From Bradyrhizobium oropedii (GTDB taxonomy: Bacteria; Pseudomonadota; Alphaproteobacteria; Rhizobiales; Xanthobacteraceae): 60,651 nucleotides of DNA. The stretch spans positions 1-60,651 of the forward strand of contig NZ_JACMYO010000025.1 of the NCBI RefSeq assembly GCF_020889685.1, in the 5' to 3' direction. The position numbers were made by a program, and so were the translations under genes. The notes under the pieces were generated by a model. It saw nothing but the letters and a program-made list of their open reading frames with translations, did not search any database and was not told where the DNA came from. This document shows positions 43,647 through 52,769 of the stretch, one piece after another; within the stretch, counting starts at the first letter, position 1, and every line of letters starts with the position of its first letter.

Positions 43647-44981
43647 CTACCCGCCCGCGTCATTCACGTTGAGATCGACGCCTTGCGGATCCTTGATCGT
43701 CGACACCGTGATCAGCGAGATCAGCGAGATCACCGCGATGTAGACGCCGACGCGCCAGGATTGGCCGTAGGTGCCGATGATCCATTGCGCGATCATCGGC
43801 GCGAAGGCGCCGCCGAAGATGGCGCCGAGCGCGTAGCCGATCGAGACGCCGGAATAGCGCACCTTGGCCGGAAACAGCTCGGCATAGAGCGCCGCCTGCG
43901 GGCCATAGGACAGGCCGAGCGCGATGGTGAGGCCGACGGCGCTGATGAAGAACAACAGCAGGTTCTTGCTGTCGATCAGGAACCACATCGGCACCGCCCA
44001 CAGCACCATCAGGGTGTAGCCAATCTGGAAGCAGCGCACGCGGCCTATTCTGTCGCCGAGGATGCCGCCCAGCAGCGTGAAGATGAACCAGCTCACCGCC
44101 GCCAGCGTGCCGATCAGCAGCAATTGCTCCGACGGCATCTTCAGCGTGTTGGCGCCGTAGCTGATGATGAACGCGATCAGGATGTAGCCGGCCGCATTGT
44201 TGGCCATGAAGATCAGCGCGGTGCGCAGGATTTCCTTCGCATGATTGCGCATCAGTTCCTTCAGCGGCGCGGAAGATTCCTTGTGCCGCCGCTGCATCGC
44301 CTTGAACACCGGCGATTCCTCCACGGTGCGGCGGATCACGATGCCGACGACGATCAGCAGGATCGACAGCAGGAACGGAATGCGCCAGCCCCATTCGATC
44401 ATCGCCTGCTTGCCGAGCGTCGTGGTGAGCACCCACAACACGCCGGTCGCCAGGATCATGCCGAGCGGCGTGCCGATCTGCGGGAACGAGCCGAAGAAGC
44501 TGCGCTTGTTGAGCGGGGCGGATTCCACCGCCATCAGCGCCGCGCCGCCCCACTCGCCGCCGGCCGAGAAACCCTGCAGGATGCGGAGCAAAATAAGGAG
44601 TGCCGGCGCCCAGGCGCCGATCTGCGCATAGGTCGGCAACAGGCCGACCAGCGCGGTCGCTGCCCCCATCAAGAGCAGCGTGACGACGAGCATGTTCTTG
44701 CGCCCGAAGCGGTCGCCGAGATGGCCGCAGACGATGGCCCCGAGCGGACGGAACAGGAAGGACAGGCCGAGTGTCGCGAACGAGATGATCTGCGCCAGCA
44801 GCGGATTGTTCGCGTTCATCGGTGCGAAGAACAGTGCGCCGAACACCAGGCCAGCGGCCTGCGCGTAGACGAAGAAGTCGTACCACTCGATCGTGGTGCC
44901 GACGAGCGTTGCCGTGAGAACCTTGCGTTCCTCATCCGACAGTTCAGCGCCGCGCGAGCGCGCGGATAGTTCGATGGACAT
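43647..44981 (-). CDS. MFS transporter, metabolite:H+ symporter (MHS) type
   Basis: A 444-aa 12-TM transporter. The MHS signature features are present: TTIEWYDFFVYAQAAG near TM1, GHLGDRFGRKNMLV between TM2 and 3, and GFSAGGEWGGAALMAVE. Such proteins import organic acids or osmolytes. ATG 44981 has a strong GGGGAGG site; the frame is open further upstream without homology. It is divergent from another MFS gene. Confidence 0.9.
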   Translation of the reverse strand: MSIELSARSRGAELSDEERKVLTATLVGTTIEWYDFFVYAQAAGLVFGALFFAPMNANNPLLAQIISFATLGLSFLFRPLGAIVCGHLGDRFGRKNMLVVTLLLMGAATALVGLLPTYAQIGAWAPALLILLRILQGFSAGGEWGGAALMAVESAPLNKRSFFGSFPQIGTPLGMILATGVLWVLTTTLGKQAMIEWGWRIPFLLSILLIVVGIVIRRTVEESPVFKAMQRRHKESSAPLKELMRNHAKEILRTALIFMANNAAGYILIAFIISYGANTLKMPSEQLLLIGTLAAVSWFIFTLLGGILGDRIGRVRCFQIGYTLMVLWAVPMWFLIDSKNLLLFFISAVGLTIALGLSYGPQAALYAELFPAKVRYSGVSIGYALGAIFGGAFAPMIAQWIIGTYGQSWRVGVYIAVISLISLITVSTIKDPQGVDLNVNDAGG

Positions 44982-45094
44982 ATGGCCTCCCCAAAACCGT
45001 TCTTGGCCGTGCGGGCGTGATCGGCGCCGATGCGCCTGCCCACACGGATGCTGGTAGCGGGATATCAGAGGTTTCCGCGCGGCACGAGTAAATA

Positions 45095-45108
45095 GTTGCA
45101 ATAGCAAC
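45095..45108. promoter_or_regulatory. Palindrome in the divergent MFS gap, candidate operator
   Basis: GTTGC-AATA-GCAAC is a perfect 5-bp inverted repeat resembling MarR-family sites (TTGCAATAGCAA). It lies 114 bp upstream of the MHS-type transporter and 140 bp from the other MFS gene. No MarR gene is in the window, so the regulator is unknown. Confidence 0.4.
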
Positions 45109-45248
45109 GATATTCCTGCGCTACCGGCTCCCGCAGCCGGTTCCATGACCCGGCTACCTCACCCGCCGCCGACGGTCTCCCATCCCAAAACGCCGATTGT
45201 GCATTGCAGCAAGAGCATTATGATCCAATGCTCTCCAAGAGGTCATAA

Positions 45249-46496
45249 GTGTCTGACATCAATGCCGATGCCTGGGTGTCCTCAGGCCACCGCCCGATGG
45301 GCTTTCCGGAATTCGTCGTCGTCATCGCCTCCATCATGGCGCTGAACCCGCTGGCGATGGACATGATGCTGCCAGCGCTGCCGAACATCCGCTCCGCGTT
45401 CCAGATCGCCGACGCCAACCGCCCGCAGATGGTGCTGTCGATCTTCCTGGTCGGCTTCGGCGTCGGCCAGTTCGTGATGGGCCCGCTGTCGGACCGCTTC
45501 GGCCGCCGCCCGGTGCTGCTCGGCGGCATGACGGTCTACACCATCGCCGGACTGCTCGCGATCATGGCGCCCTCGTTCGAGACGCTGCTCTTGGCGCGCG
45601 CGCTGCAAGGGCTCGGCACCGCGGCGACGCGCGTGATCGCGACCTCGATCGTGCGCGATTGCTACGCCGGACGGCGGATGGCGAGCGTGATGTCGCTCGC
45701 GATGATGGTGTTCATCGCCGTCCCCGTGATCGCGCCGTCATTCGGCCAGGCCGTGATGCTGCTGACGCATTGGCGCGGCATCTTCGTGCTGCTGATGATC
45801 TACGGCGTGATCGCGCTGGCCTGGAGCGCGATGCGGATGCCGGAGACGCTGCCCAAGGAGCTGCGCAAGTCGCTGGCGATCCCGGAGGTGCTGTCCGCGT
45901 TCCGCCAGACCGTCACCAACCGCCAGACCCTCGGCTATGCGCTCGCCGCCGGCGGCGTGCAGGGCTCGCTGTTCGCCTTCGTGTTCTCGTCGCAGCAGAT
46001 TTTCACCGAGGTCTTCAAGCTCGGACATTACTTCCCGGTCGCCTTCGCAGCCTGTGCCGTCGGCGTCGCGATCGCCGGCTTCCTGAATTCGCGCATCGTC
46101 GGCCGCATCGGCATGCGGGTGATCTCGCACGCGGCACTCACCGGCTTTGCCGTCGTCGCCGGCGCGCTGTTCCTCGCGGTAAAGACCGACACGCTGTCGC
46201 TGCCACTGTTCATGGTGCTGGCGGGCCTGATGATGTTCGCATTCGGGCTGATGATGGCGAACTTCACGGCGCTCGCGATGGAGCCGCAGGGCAAGATCGC
46301 CGGCACCGCCTCCTCGCTCTATGGCACCATCACCACGCTGCTCGGGATCGGCGTCGGCACCACGATCGGCCAGGACTACGACGGCACGCTGCTGCCGTTC
46401 GCGACCGGCTTCTTCCTCTGCACGCTGGCCGCGCTTGCGGTGGTGCTGGTGACGGAAAAGGGCCGGATGTTCCGGCCCCATCATCATCCGATTTGA
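45249..46496 (+). CDS. MFS multidrug transporter, Bcr/CflA type
   Basis: A 415-aa 12-TM drug:H+ antiporter. Motif A reads GPLSDRFGRRPVLLGG, and the TM1 region has the Asp-containing NPLAMDMMLPALP typical of Bcr/CflA. The start is GTG 45249 with an AGAGG site. It ends 13 bp before a palindromic repeat. Confidence 0.9.
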   Translation: MSDINADAWVSSGHRPMGFPEFVVVIASIMALNPLAMDMMLPALPNIRSAFQIADANRPQMVLSIFLVGFGVGQFVMGPLSDRFGRRPVLLGGMTVYTIAGLLAIMAPSFETLLLARALQGLGTAATRVIATSIVRDCYAGRRMASVMSLAMMVFIAVPVIAPSFGQAVMLLTHWRGIFVLLMIYGVIALAWSAMRMPETLPKELRKSLAIPEVLSAFRQTVTNRQTLGYALAAGGVQGSLFAFVFSSQQIFTEVFKLGHYFPVAFAACAVGVAIAGFLNSRIVGRIGMRVISHAALTGFAVVAGALFLAVKTDTLSLPLFMVLAGLMMFAFGLMMANFTALAMEPQGKIAGTASSLYGTITTLLGIGVGTTIGQDYDGTLLPFATGFFLCTLAALAVVLVTEKGRMFRPHHHPI

Positions 46497-46509
46497 ATCT
46501 TGTCGATTT

Positions 46510-46591
46510 GTAGGGTGGATTAGCCGAAGGCGTAATCCACCATCTTTCTCACGACCAGGGCGGCGGATTACGCTTTGCTAATCCGTCCTGC
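46510..46591. repeat. Palindromic repeat, GTAGGGTGGATTAG family, copy 2
   Basis: Same family as 43555-43632: left arm GTAGGGTGGATTAGCCGAAG, right arm ending CTAATCCGTCCTGC. It lies between convergent genes and overlaps the last codons of the DUF983 gene, giving its stop codon. Confidence 0.8.
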
Positions 46592-46996
46592 AGAGCCCAC
46601 GCTGTTCCGCGCCGGCGCAACCGCACGGCGCGTCGCCGCGAATCCCTCCATCCCGAGCTGCCACTGCAAGCCGACGATTGCGCCCTTGGTCGGTTGCAGC
46701 AGCGCGAGCGCACTGAACAGCGTCACCGGCAGCCAGAACGCCAGTTGCAGCCAGGCCGGCGGCGCGTAGGTCATTTCCATCCAGAGCAGCGCCGGCACCA
46801 CGACGTGGCCGACCACGACGATCACGAGATAGGCCGGAAAATCATCCGCACGCTGCGGGGTGAAGTCCTCGCCGCAGACCTCGCAATGATCCGCCACCTT
46901 GAGGAAGCGGCCGAACAGATGGCCGCGCCCGCAGTTCGGGCACTTCATCGTAAAGCCGCGCAACATCGCCTTTGGCAGGGAAACCGTCTCGGTCAT
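46568..46996 (-). CDS. DUF983 membrane protein with N-terminal zinc ribbon
   Basis: A 142-aa protein. The N-terminus has two CxxC knuckles (CPNCGRG, CEVCGED) followed by two or three transmembrane segments (YLVIVVVGHVVVPALLWMEM; WLPVTLFSALALL), as in DUF983. The last eight residues (SAGRISKA) and the TAA stop are encoded by a palindromic repeat, so the original C-terminus has probably been altered. It starts with ATG 46996, divergent from the MocR gene. Confidence 0.87.
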   Translation of the reverse strand: MTETVSLPKAMLRGFTMKCPNCGRGHLFGRFLKVADHCEVCGEDFTPQRADDFPAYLVIVVVGHVVVPALLWMEMTYAPPAWLQLAFWLPVTLFSALALLQPTKGAIVGLQWQLGMEGFAATRRAVAPARNSVGSAGRISKA

Positions 46997-47090
46997 CGCA
47001 GTCGTCCTTGGTCGTTGTCCTTGACCTGATTTGATGATCCATACAATATGCATTCAAACACCTACAATCAAAGACAAAGCGCCGGATTGC

Positions 47091-48466
47091 ATGGATTGGA
47101 TCCCTACGGTTTCGGAATGGCACGGCCCGATGTTCCTGCGCATCGTCGATGCGCTTGCCGCCGATATCGCGAGCGGCCGGCTCGTGCGCGGCCAGCGGCT
47201 GCCGACCCACCGCGCGCTGGCGACCGCGCTCGACATCGATCTGACCACCGTGACGCGCGCCTATGGCGAGGCGCGGCGGCGCGGACTGCTCGACGCCCGA
47301 GTCGGCCAGGGCACCTTCGTTTCGGAGACCACCGCGCGCGCGCATCCGAGCTATCAGCGCCCGTCAACATCGACCTGTCGATGAATTTGCCGCCGCAGCC
47401 GGTCGAGGCCAATCTCGATCTGCGCATCGCGCAGGGACTTGCCACCATCCGCTCCGAGGCCGGATTTTCCGCCTATCTCGGCTACACGCGTCCCGGCGGC
47501 ACCGCTGACGAGCGCGAGGTGGGCGCCGCGTGGCTAAAGCCGCGCGTGTCGAACGCATCGGCCGACCGCATCGTGATCTATCCGGGTTCGCAGGCAATCA
47601 TCTTCAACGCGCTGCTGGCGCTGACATCACCCGGCGATGTGGTGCTGACTGAAGCGTTGACGTTTCCCGGCATCAAAGCCGCGGCGGCACGGCTCGATGT
47701 CCGCCTCGTTGGTGTTGCGATGGACGCGGAGGGCGCGCGGCCCGACGCGCTCGACGAGGCCTGCCGCAAGCACAGACCGAAGGCGATCTACCTGGTGCCA
47801 ACGCAGCAGAACCCGACCACGGCGACGATGGGCGCGGCGCGCCGCAAGGCAATCGCCGATATCATCCGGAAACGCGGCTGCGTCCTGATCGAGGATGACG
47901 TTTACGGCCCGCTGGAACCTCAGGTAGCGCCGATCGCCACCCTGATTCCCGAACGGACCTACCTTGCCGCGAGCATCGCCAAATGCATCGCGCCGGCGTT
48001 GCGCGTCGCCTATCTGCTGGCGCCCGATGCGAGCGCCGAGCAGCGCATGCGCGCCGGCATGCAGGCGACCATGCAGATGCCGCCGTCGCTGATGGTCGCG
48101 CTGGTCACGCAATGGCTGCGCTCCGGCGTCGCCGCCGACATCATCCGCGCTATCCGCAACGAGGCGGCTGCGCGCCAGCAGCTTGCCGCCCGCTTCCTCA
48201 AGGGCGTGACCTATGCGGCACGCCCGGCCAGCCACCATCTCTGGATGCCGCTACCAAAACATTTCGACGGCACCGACCTGCTGTCGCATCTGATGCGCAA
48301 CGGGCTCGCCGTGGTCGGAGAAGACGCCTTCGCGGCAGGCGATGCCGCGCCGCGCGGGCTGCGCGTCTCGCTCGGCGCAGCGCGCAATCGCGCGGAACTG
48401 AGCCAGGCGCTGCAGGTGCTGTCGAATGCGGTGCGCACGCCGGTCGGCGCCACGCAGATTGTTTAG
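47091..48466 (+). pseudogene. MocR-type GntR/aminotransferase regulator, interrupted by a frameshift
   Basis: The N-terminal winged HTH (MDWIPTVSEWHGPMF ... LPTHRALATALDIDLTTVTRAY) is in one frame from ATG 47091 to about 47367. The aminotransferase-like domain continues from PVNIDLSMNLPPQP in the frame one base back, to the stop at 48466, with the PLP Lys in AASIAKCIAP. Loss of one C from a C4 run near 47362 (CGCCCGTCAAC) explains the break. Either a real mutation or a sequencing error in a homopolymer; both halves are otherwise well conserved. Confidence 0.85.
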
Positions 48467-48570
48467 AATTCGACCATCGTTAGGGAATAAACTCGCTTGA
48501 GAATGATTATGGTGCGGGGGCGCTTGCGCTAGAAGCGCGCCTCCAAGGCATCTGGCAGGGGCGGCTTTCA

Positions 48571-49869
48571 ATGTCATGCGGATATGATCGGGCGATCCAC
48601 CTTGCCGTGCGGACGCTTCGCGGAGCGTTGACCGCGATCTCTTGTCTTGCACTTGTCACATCGGGCGCGGCGCGCGCCACCGATGCCTCTGCCCCGTCGC
48701 CGGAAAAGCTCGAACGCATCAACGAATTCTTCAACGCCGAGGTCTCCAGCGGTCGCATTCCCGGCGCAGTCATCCTGATTCAGCAGCACGGCAAGCCGGT
48801 CTATCTCAAGACCTTCGGCGATCGCGACGTCACGACCAAATCGCCGATGCGGCCGGACACGATGTTCGCGCTGCATTCGATGACTAAGCCGATCACCAAC
48901 ACCGCCGCGATGATGCTGGTCGACGAAGGCAAGCTGTCGCCGCAGGACCTGCTGTCGAAATACATTCCGGCCTTCGCCGACGTGAAGGTCGCCATCGAGC
49001 CGGATGGCGGAAACGATCCGGCCAAGGTGGAGCTGGTGCCGCCGCTCCGCCCGGTCACGATCGAGGACCTGATGCGGCACACTTCGGGCATCACCTACGA
49101 GTATATCGGCGCCGACTGGATCCAGACGATCTACCGCGCAGGGCATTTGTTCGACGGTAAATTCGACAACAGGGAATTCACCGCGCGGCTGGCGAAGCTG
49201 CCGCTGTCGCGGCAGCCCGGCACGCTGTGGCGCTACGGTCATTCCACCGACGTGCTCGGCCGGGTGATCGAGATCGTCACGGGCAAGACGCTCTATCAGT
49301 TCGAGAAGGAGCGCATCTTCGATCCCCTGAAGATGAACGACACCAGATACGTGCTCGATGCGGAGACCGAACGAACGCGGCTGGCCGAACCGCTGCCCTC
49401 GGATACGATCCTGATCGATGGAGAAAACGACCGGCGCGCGCATCCGGAGTGGGAATCCGGCGGCGGCGGCCTGGTGTCCACCATCCTCGACTATGCGCGC
49501 TTCGCGCAGATGCTGCTCAACGGCGGCGAGTTCGACGGCAAGCGCTATCTCAGTCCGGCGGCCTTCAAGACCATGACGACGGACCATATCGGCCCGGGCT
49601 CCGGCGTCGGCCGCGACTATTGGTACTTCCCCGGCGACGGTTTCGGTTACGGCTACGGTATCGCCGTGCGCACCGATCCCGGCATTGCCAAGCCGCCGCC
49701 GCCCGGCTCGATCGGCGAGTTGAAATGGGACAGCGGCAGCGGCACCTATTTCGGCGTTGATCCGAAACTCGACATGATCTACATCATGCTCGAGCAGACC
49801 CAGAACGAGCGCCAGCGCATCACGCCGGCATTCAGGAAGCTGGTCTACGACGCGTTCAGCCCGGATTGA
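48571..49869 (+). CDS. Exported serine hydrolase, beta-lactamase/esterase family
   Basis: A 432-aa protein with a signal peptide (to about residue 37). The SxxK nucleophile motif is S103-M-T-K106 (LHSMTKPIT), the second motif is RYGHST, and a GGGG-containing C-terminal loop (WESGGGGLVST) follows. This is the EstB-like branch of the class C beta-lactamase fold, more often esterase than antibiotic-hydrolysing. It is a single-gene unit ending just before a palindromic repeat. Confidence 0.87.
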   Translation: MSCGYDRAIHLAVRTLRGALTAISCLALVTSGAARATDASAPSPEKLERINEFFNAEVSSGRIPGAVILIQQHGKPVYLKTFGDRDVTTKSPMRPDTMFALHSMTKPITNTAAMMLVDEGKLSPQDLLSKYIPAFADVKVAIEPDGGNDPAKVELVPPLRPVTIEDLMRHTSGITYEYIGADWIQTIYRAGHLFDGKFDNREFTARLAKLPLSRQPGTLWRYGHSTDVLGRVIEIVTGKTLYQFEKERIFDPLKMNDTRYVLDAETERTRLAEPLPSDTILIDGENDRRAHPEWESGGGGLVSTILDYARFAQMLLNGGEFDGKRYLSPAAFKTMTTDHIGPGSGVGRDYWYFPGDGFGYGYGIAVRTDPGIAKPPPPGSIGELKWDSGSGTYFGVDPKLDMIYIMLEQTQNERQRITPAFRKLVYDAFSPD

Positions 49870-49876
49870 GCTTCCA

Positions 49877-49963
49877 CCGTCATTGCGAGCGCAGCGAAGC
49901 AATCCATCTCTCCGCATAGGGATAGGTGGATTGCTTCGTCGCTTGCGCTCCTCGCAATGACGG
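49877..49963. repeat. Palindromic repeat, CGTCATTGCGAG family, copy 1
   Basis: CCGTCATTGCGAGCG...GAAGCAATCCATC pairs with GGTGGATTGCTTCGTC...CTCGCAATGACGG in a long hairpin. It starts 8 bp after the serine hydrolase stop. A second copy is at 51410-51498. Confidence 0.8.
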
Positions 49964-49981
49964 AAGCGGAAACCTCCCGCC

Positions 49982-50152
49982 TTACGACTTCCGCCGAACG
50001 GTCTCCTGCCTGCGCCGTGCTGCGGCCGCGATCAGGCTCGCCGTGCATTCGTTGCAGACGAACGCACACTCATCCGTAAACAGACCGATCCGCGGTTCGA
50101 ATCCGATCGCACCATCGTCGGCCAGCCCATCGATGACGCCGCCGCAGCACAC
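49982..50152 (-). CDS. Small zinc-ribbon-like protein, ClpX-C4-like
   Basis: A 56-aa protein from GTG 50152 to TAA 49982. Cys pairs CC at residues 2-3 and C29, C33, C36 (FTDECAFVCNEC) resemble the second half of the ClpX zinc-binding domain (ICDECxxLC). The tail is Ala/Arg-rich. No ribosome-binding site is visible and the first knuckle is CC rather than CxxC, so the start or sequence may be imperfect. The strand is opposite to both neighbours. Confidence 0.45.
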   Translation of the reverse strand: MCCGGVIDGLADDGAIGFEPRIGLFTDECAFVCNECTASLIAAAARRRQETVRRKS

Positions 50153-50245
50153 GCGTTGCTAGCGTGACGCCAGTTCCCGCTCCATGACGCTCCTCCCGCC
50201 GTCGGAGCATCCTTCTCCGCTGCTTCCCTCTCTGCAGCTTTCCTT

Positions 50246-50272
50246 GCGCTATATATTATCGTATATATCGCG
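50246..50272. promoter_or_regulatory. AT-rich imperfect palindrome upstream of the beta-propeller gene
   Basis: GCGCTATATATTATCGTATATATCGCG stands out in GC-rich DNA (given here as a 27-bp element: arms around TATATAT and ATATATC). It lies about 120 bp upstream of the propeller gene's start and is a candidate operator or promoter core. Similar TATATCG palindromes occur near PadR-type regulators in this group; no such gene is here. Confidence 0.4.
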
Positions 50273-50393
50273 ACGACAAGGCAGGCGGGTGAACAATCCG
50301 GTCGGGAACCCTGCAGACAACAACCATCGGCCGGAGACGATCGCCGCAAAGATTCCTGCCTGGTCCAACCAGGTTCATCGAGGAAACGCGATC

Positions 50394-51389
50394 ATGATAA
50401 AGAAGAATGGCGACGCGGGATATCCGCGCGCAACGGGAGAACTGCTCAAGGTCCGCCGTGCATCTCTGCTGAGCGCTGCGGCCATTATGCTGGCACTCGG
50501 CGCAGCGCGCGCCGAAACGGCTCCGGTCGGAGTTCCCGACAAGAGCTTTCCGGAGAGCGTGACCTCGACCTCCGACGGCACGCTTTACGTCGGCAGCTTC
50601 AACCATGGCGGCGTGACGAAGATTTCGGACGGTAAGGCCGAGCAACTGGTCAAGCCGGGGGCCGCCGACAGCCGCTCGACACTCGGCGTGCTCGCCGACG
50701 AGAAGAGCGGAACGCTGTATGTCTGCTCCAACGACATCAGCGCCATGGGCATCGCGGGGCCGAGTGATGTCAAGGGCGCCTGGCTGAAGACCTTCGATCT
50801 CAAGAGCGGCGCGCCTAAGGGCAGCTTCGCCTTGAGCGATCCGAAATCGTTCTGCAACGACATCGTGGTCGGCGCCGACGGCACCGCCTATGTCAGCGAT
50901 TCCTTTGCGCCCTTCGTCTACAGCCTGAAGCCCCGCGGCACCGCGCTGGCGACGTTTGCGACCGATCCGCAACTCGCGCCGGCCAAGGACGGCGTCGGGC
51001 TCGACGGCATCGCCATCGGCGCCGACGGCAATCTCTATGTCACGACCTTCATTCCGGCCAAGCTGTTCAAGATCGAGATGAAGGACGGCAAGGCCGGCGC
51101 GGTGACCGAGCTGAAGCCGTCGCGGCCGCTCGACCACGCCGACGCACTGCGCGCCCATGGCAGCGGCTTCCTGCTGATCGAGGGCAATGGCAAGCTCGAC
51201 AAGGTCACGGTGAAGGGCAGCAACGCCACGATCGACACCATCAAGGATGGGCTGGCCGAGCCGGTCTCGGTGACGCAGGTCGGCGATGTCGGCTGGGTCG
51301 CCGAAGGCAAGCTGTCCTACATGATCGGCGACAACAAGGGCAAGGACCCCGGCCCGTTCAAGCTGACGCCGATCGCGCTGCCGAAGTAG
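50394..51389 (+). CDS. Exported SMP-30/NHL-like beta-propeller protein
   Basis: A 331-aa protein. The signal peptide is at about residues 20-48 (SLLSAAAIMLALGAARA). The rest has repeated strands such as DGTLYVGSF, DGTAYVSDS and DGNLYVTTF, typical of gluconolactonase/SMP-30-like propellers. ATG 50394 has a GAGGAA site; the frame is open further upstream without homology. It probably binds or hydrolyses a sugar lactone or similar in the periplasm; this is family inference. Confidence 0.78.
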   Translation: MIKKNGDAGYPRATGELLKVRRASLLSAAAIMLALGAARAETAPVGVPDKSFPESVTSTSDGTLYVGSFNHGGVTKISDGKAEQLVKPGAADSRSTLGVLADEKSGTLYVCSNDISAMGIAGPSDVKGAWLKTFDLKSGAPKGSFALSDPKSFCNDIVVGADGTAYVSDSFAPFVYSLKPRGTALATFATDPQLAPAKDGVGLDGIAIGADGNLYVTTFIPAKLFKIEMKDGKAGAVTELKPSRPLDHADALRAHGSGFLLIEGNGKLDKVTVKGSNATIDTIKDGLAEPVSVTQVGDVGWVAEGKLSYMIGDNKGKDPGPFKLTPIALPK

Positions 51390-51409
51390 GGACCTGGTAC
51401 ATCCAGCCG

Positions 51410-51498
51410 CGTCATTGCGAGGAGCGACAGCGACGAAGCAATCCATCTTGCCGCATGTGCGGTGACAATGGATTGCTTTGCTGCGCACGCAATGACGG
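51410..51498. repeat. Palindromic repeat, CGTCATTGCGAG family, copy 2
   Basis: CGTCATTGCGAGGAGCGA...GAAGCAATCCATC pairs with ATGGATTGCTT...GCGCACGCAATGACG. It starts 20 bp after the beta-propeller gene stop, between convergent genes. Same family as 49877-49963. Confidence 0.8.
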
Positions 51499-51536
51499 GG
51501 ATAGGCCGCGGCGCACGAATGAGGCCGCATCATTCG

Positions 51537-52769
51537 TCAGATCACATAAAACCCGTGGCTTCCGTCGCGGCGAAGCTGATCGACGAGGCCGTACTCCCAA
51601 TCAAGATAGGCCTGCATCGCCTCTTCCGCGACGCCGGTGCCTTCATAGGGGCGCCGGTAGCGGTGCGCGGGATCCGGCCTCGGCACGAGGCGCGGCGGGC
51701 CGACTTCGAGCCGGCCGTCATAGCCGCCCTCGAGCACATAGACCTCCCACGCCATCTGTGCGAGCCAGGACGCCGTCATGTCGGCACGGATGCTTTTGTC
51801 ATCGCTCAGCACGATACGCGCGCCGCGCACCGGCGCGGCCATGTCGATTTCCTGCACCAGCTGGCCGCCGGCATAATGGCGGAAGCCGGCAAGGTGACCG
51901 GCCGCATATTCCTCGGTGTCGCGCACGTCGAAGCGATACAGCGTGCGCTGCGCATCACCTTCCAGCGCGGCGAGTTCGTCCATGCCGATGTGACGGACGC
52001 CGGCGCGATAGGCGACATCGCGCGCATTGTCGCCGGCGCCCGCGAACGGCCCGACCTCGCCGCGCTTGCCGGCGCCGTGCTCGAGATCGTGCTTCGCCAG
52101 CGTCCAGCCGATCGTGCCGTTGCGCAGCGCCCGCACCTTGTTGGGCAGCCCGGCATTGATCAGCGACTGCGTGCCGATGATCGAGCGGGTGCGCCCGGCG
52201 CAGTTGACGATGATGGTGGTGTCCGGATCGGGCGCGGCACTGCCGGCACGCAGCACCAGCTCCGCACCGGGCACGCTGACCGAGCCCGGGATGTTCATGG
52301 TGGCATATTCGTCGAACCGACGCACATCGAGGATCGCGATGTTGGCCTTGGCTGAGATCAGCGCGGCGACCTCGTCGGCGCTGAGCGAGGGCGTATGCCT
52401 GCGCGCCTCGACCAGCTCGCCGAACGCCTTGGCATAGGAATTGACATCCTCGAACACCTCGTAGCCGGCTGCCTTCCAGCCCTGCAAGCCGCCGGCGAGC
52501 GCAGCGACGTTGCTGTAGCCCAGCGCCCGCAACTGCTCGGCCGCGGCAGCGACCAGTCCCTCGCCATGATCGTAGAGCACGATCGGCACGTCCTTGCGCG
52601 GCAACCGCAGCTCGGCTTCGAGCGCGATCCGGCCGGCGGCCATGTTGGCGGCAAACAGCGGATGGCCGGTGGCGAATTCCGCCTCGTGCCTGACGTCGAG
52701 CAGCGCAATCTCCCGCCGCAGCAAGAGCGTTGCACGGACGGTCTGGGGCGTGACGGACAATACTGTCAT
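51537..52769 (-). CDS. Triple rhodanese-domain protein
   Basis: A 410-aa protein with three rhodanese domains, about residues 5-105, 128-225 and 260-355. Only the middle one has the catalytic Cys (C190, IIVNCAGRTRS). The first and third have Asp at that place (VLYDHGEG, VLSDDKSI), so they are probably structural or regulatory. ATG 52769 gives the full first domain. It has no signal peptide, so a cytosolic sulfurtransferase role is likely. It is divergent from glgC. Confidence 0.88.
   Translation of the reverse strand: MTVLSVTPQTVRATLLLRREIALLDVRHEAEFATGHPLFAANMAAGRIALEAELRLPRKDVPIVLYDHGEGLVAAAAEQLRALGYSNVAALAGGLQGWKAAGYEVFEDVNSYAKAFGELVEARRHTPSLSADEVAALISAKANIAILDVRRFDEYATMNIPGSVSVPGAELVLRAGSAAPDPDTTIIVNCAGRTRSIIGTQSLINAGLPNKVRALRNGTIGWTLAKHDLEHGAGKRGEVGPFAGAGDNARDVAYRAGVRHIGMDELAALEGDAQRTLYRFDVRDTEEYAAGHLAGFRHYAGGQLVQEIDMAAPVRGARIVLSDDKSIRADMTASWLAQMAWEVYVLEGGYDGRLEVGPPRLVPRPDPAHRYRRPYEGTGVAEEAMQAYLDWEYGLVDQLRRDGSHGFYVI

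Noticed and set aside
48495..48515. Fur-box-like GAGAATGATTAT upstream of the serine hydrolase
   Set aside because: Only about half of a Fur site is present and no symmetric second half is seen.
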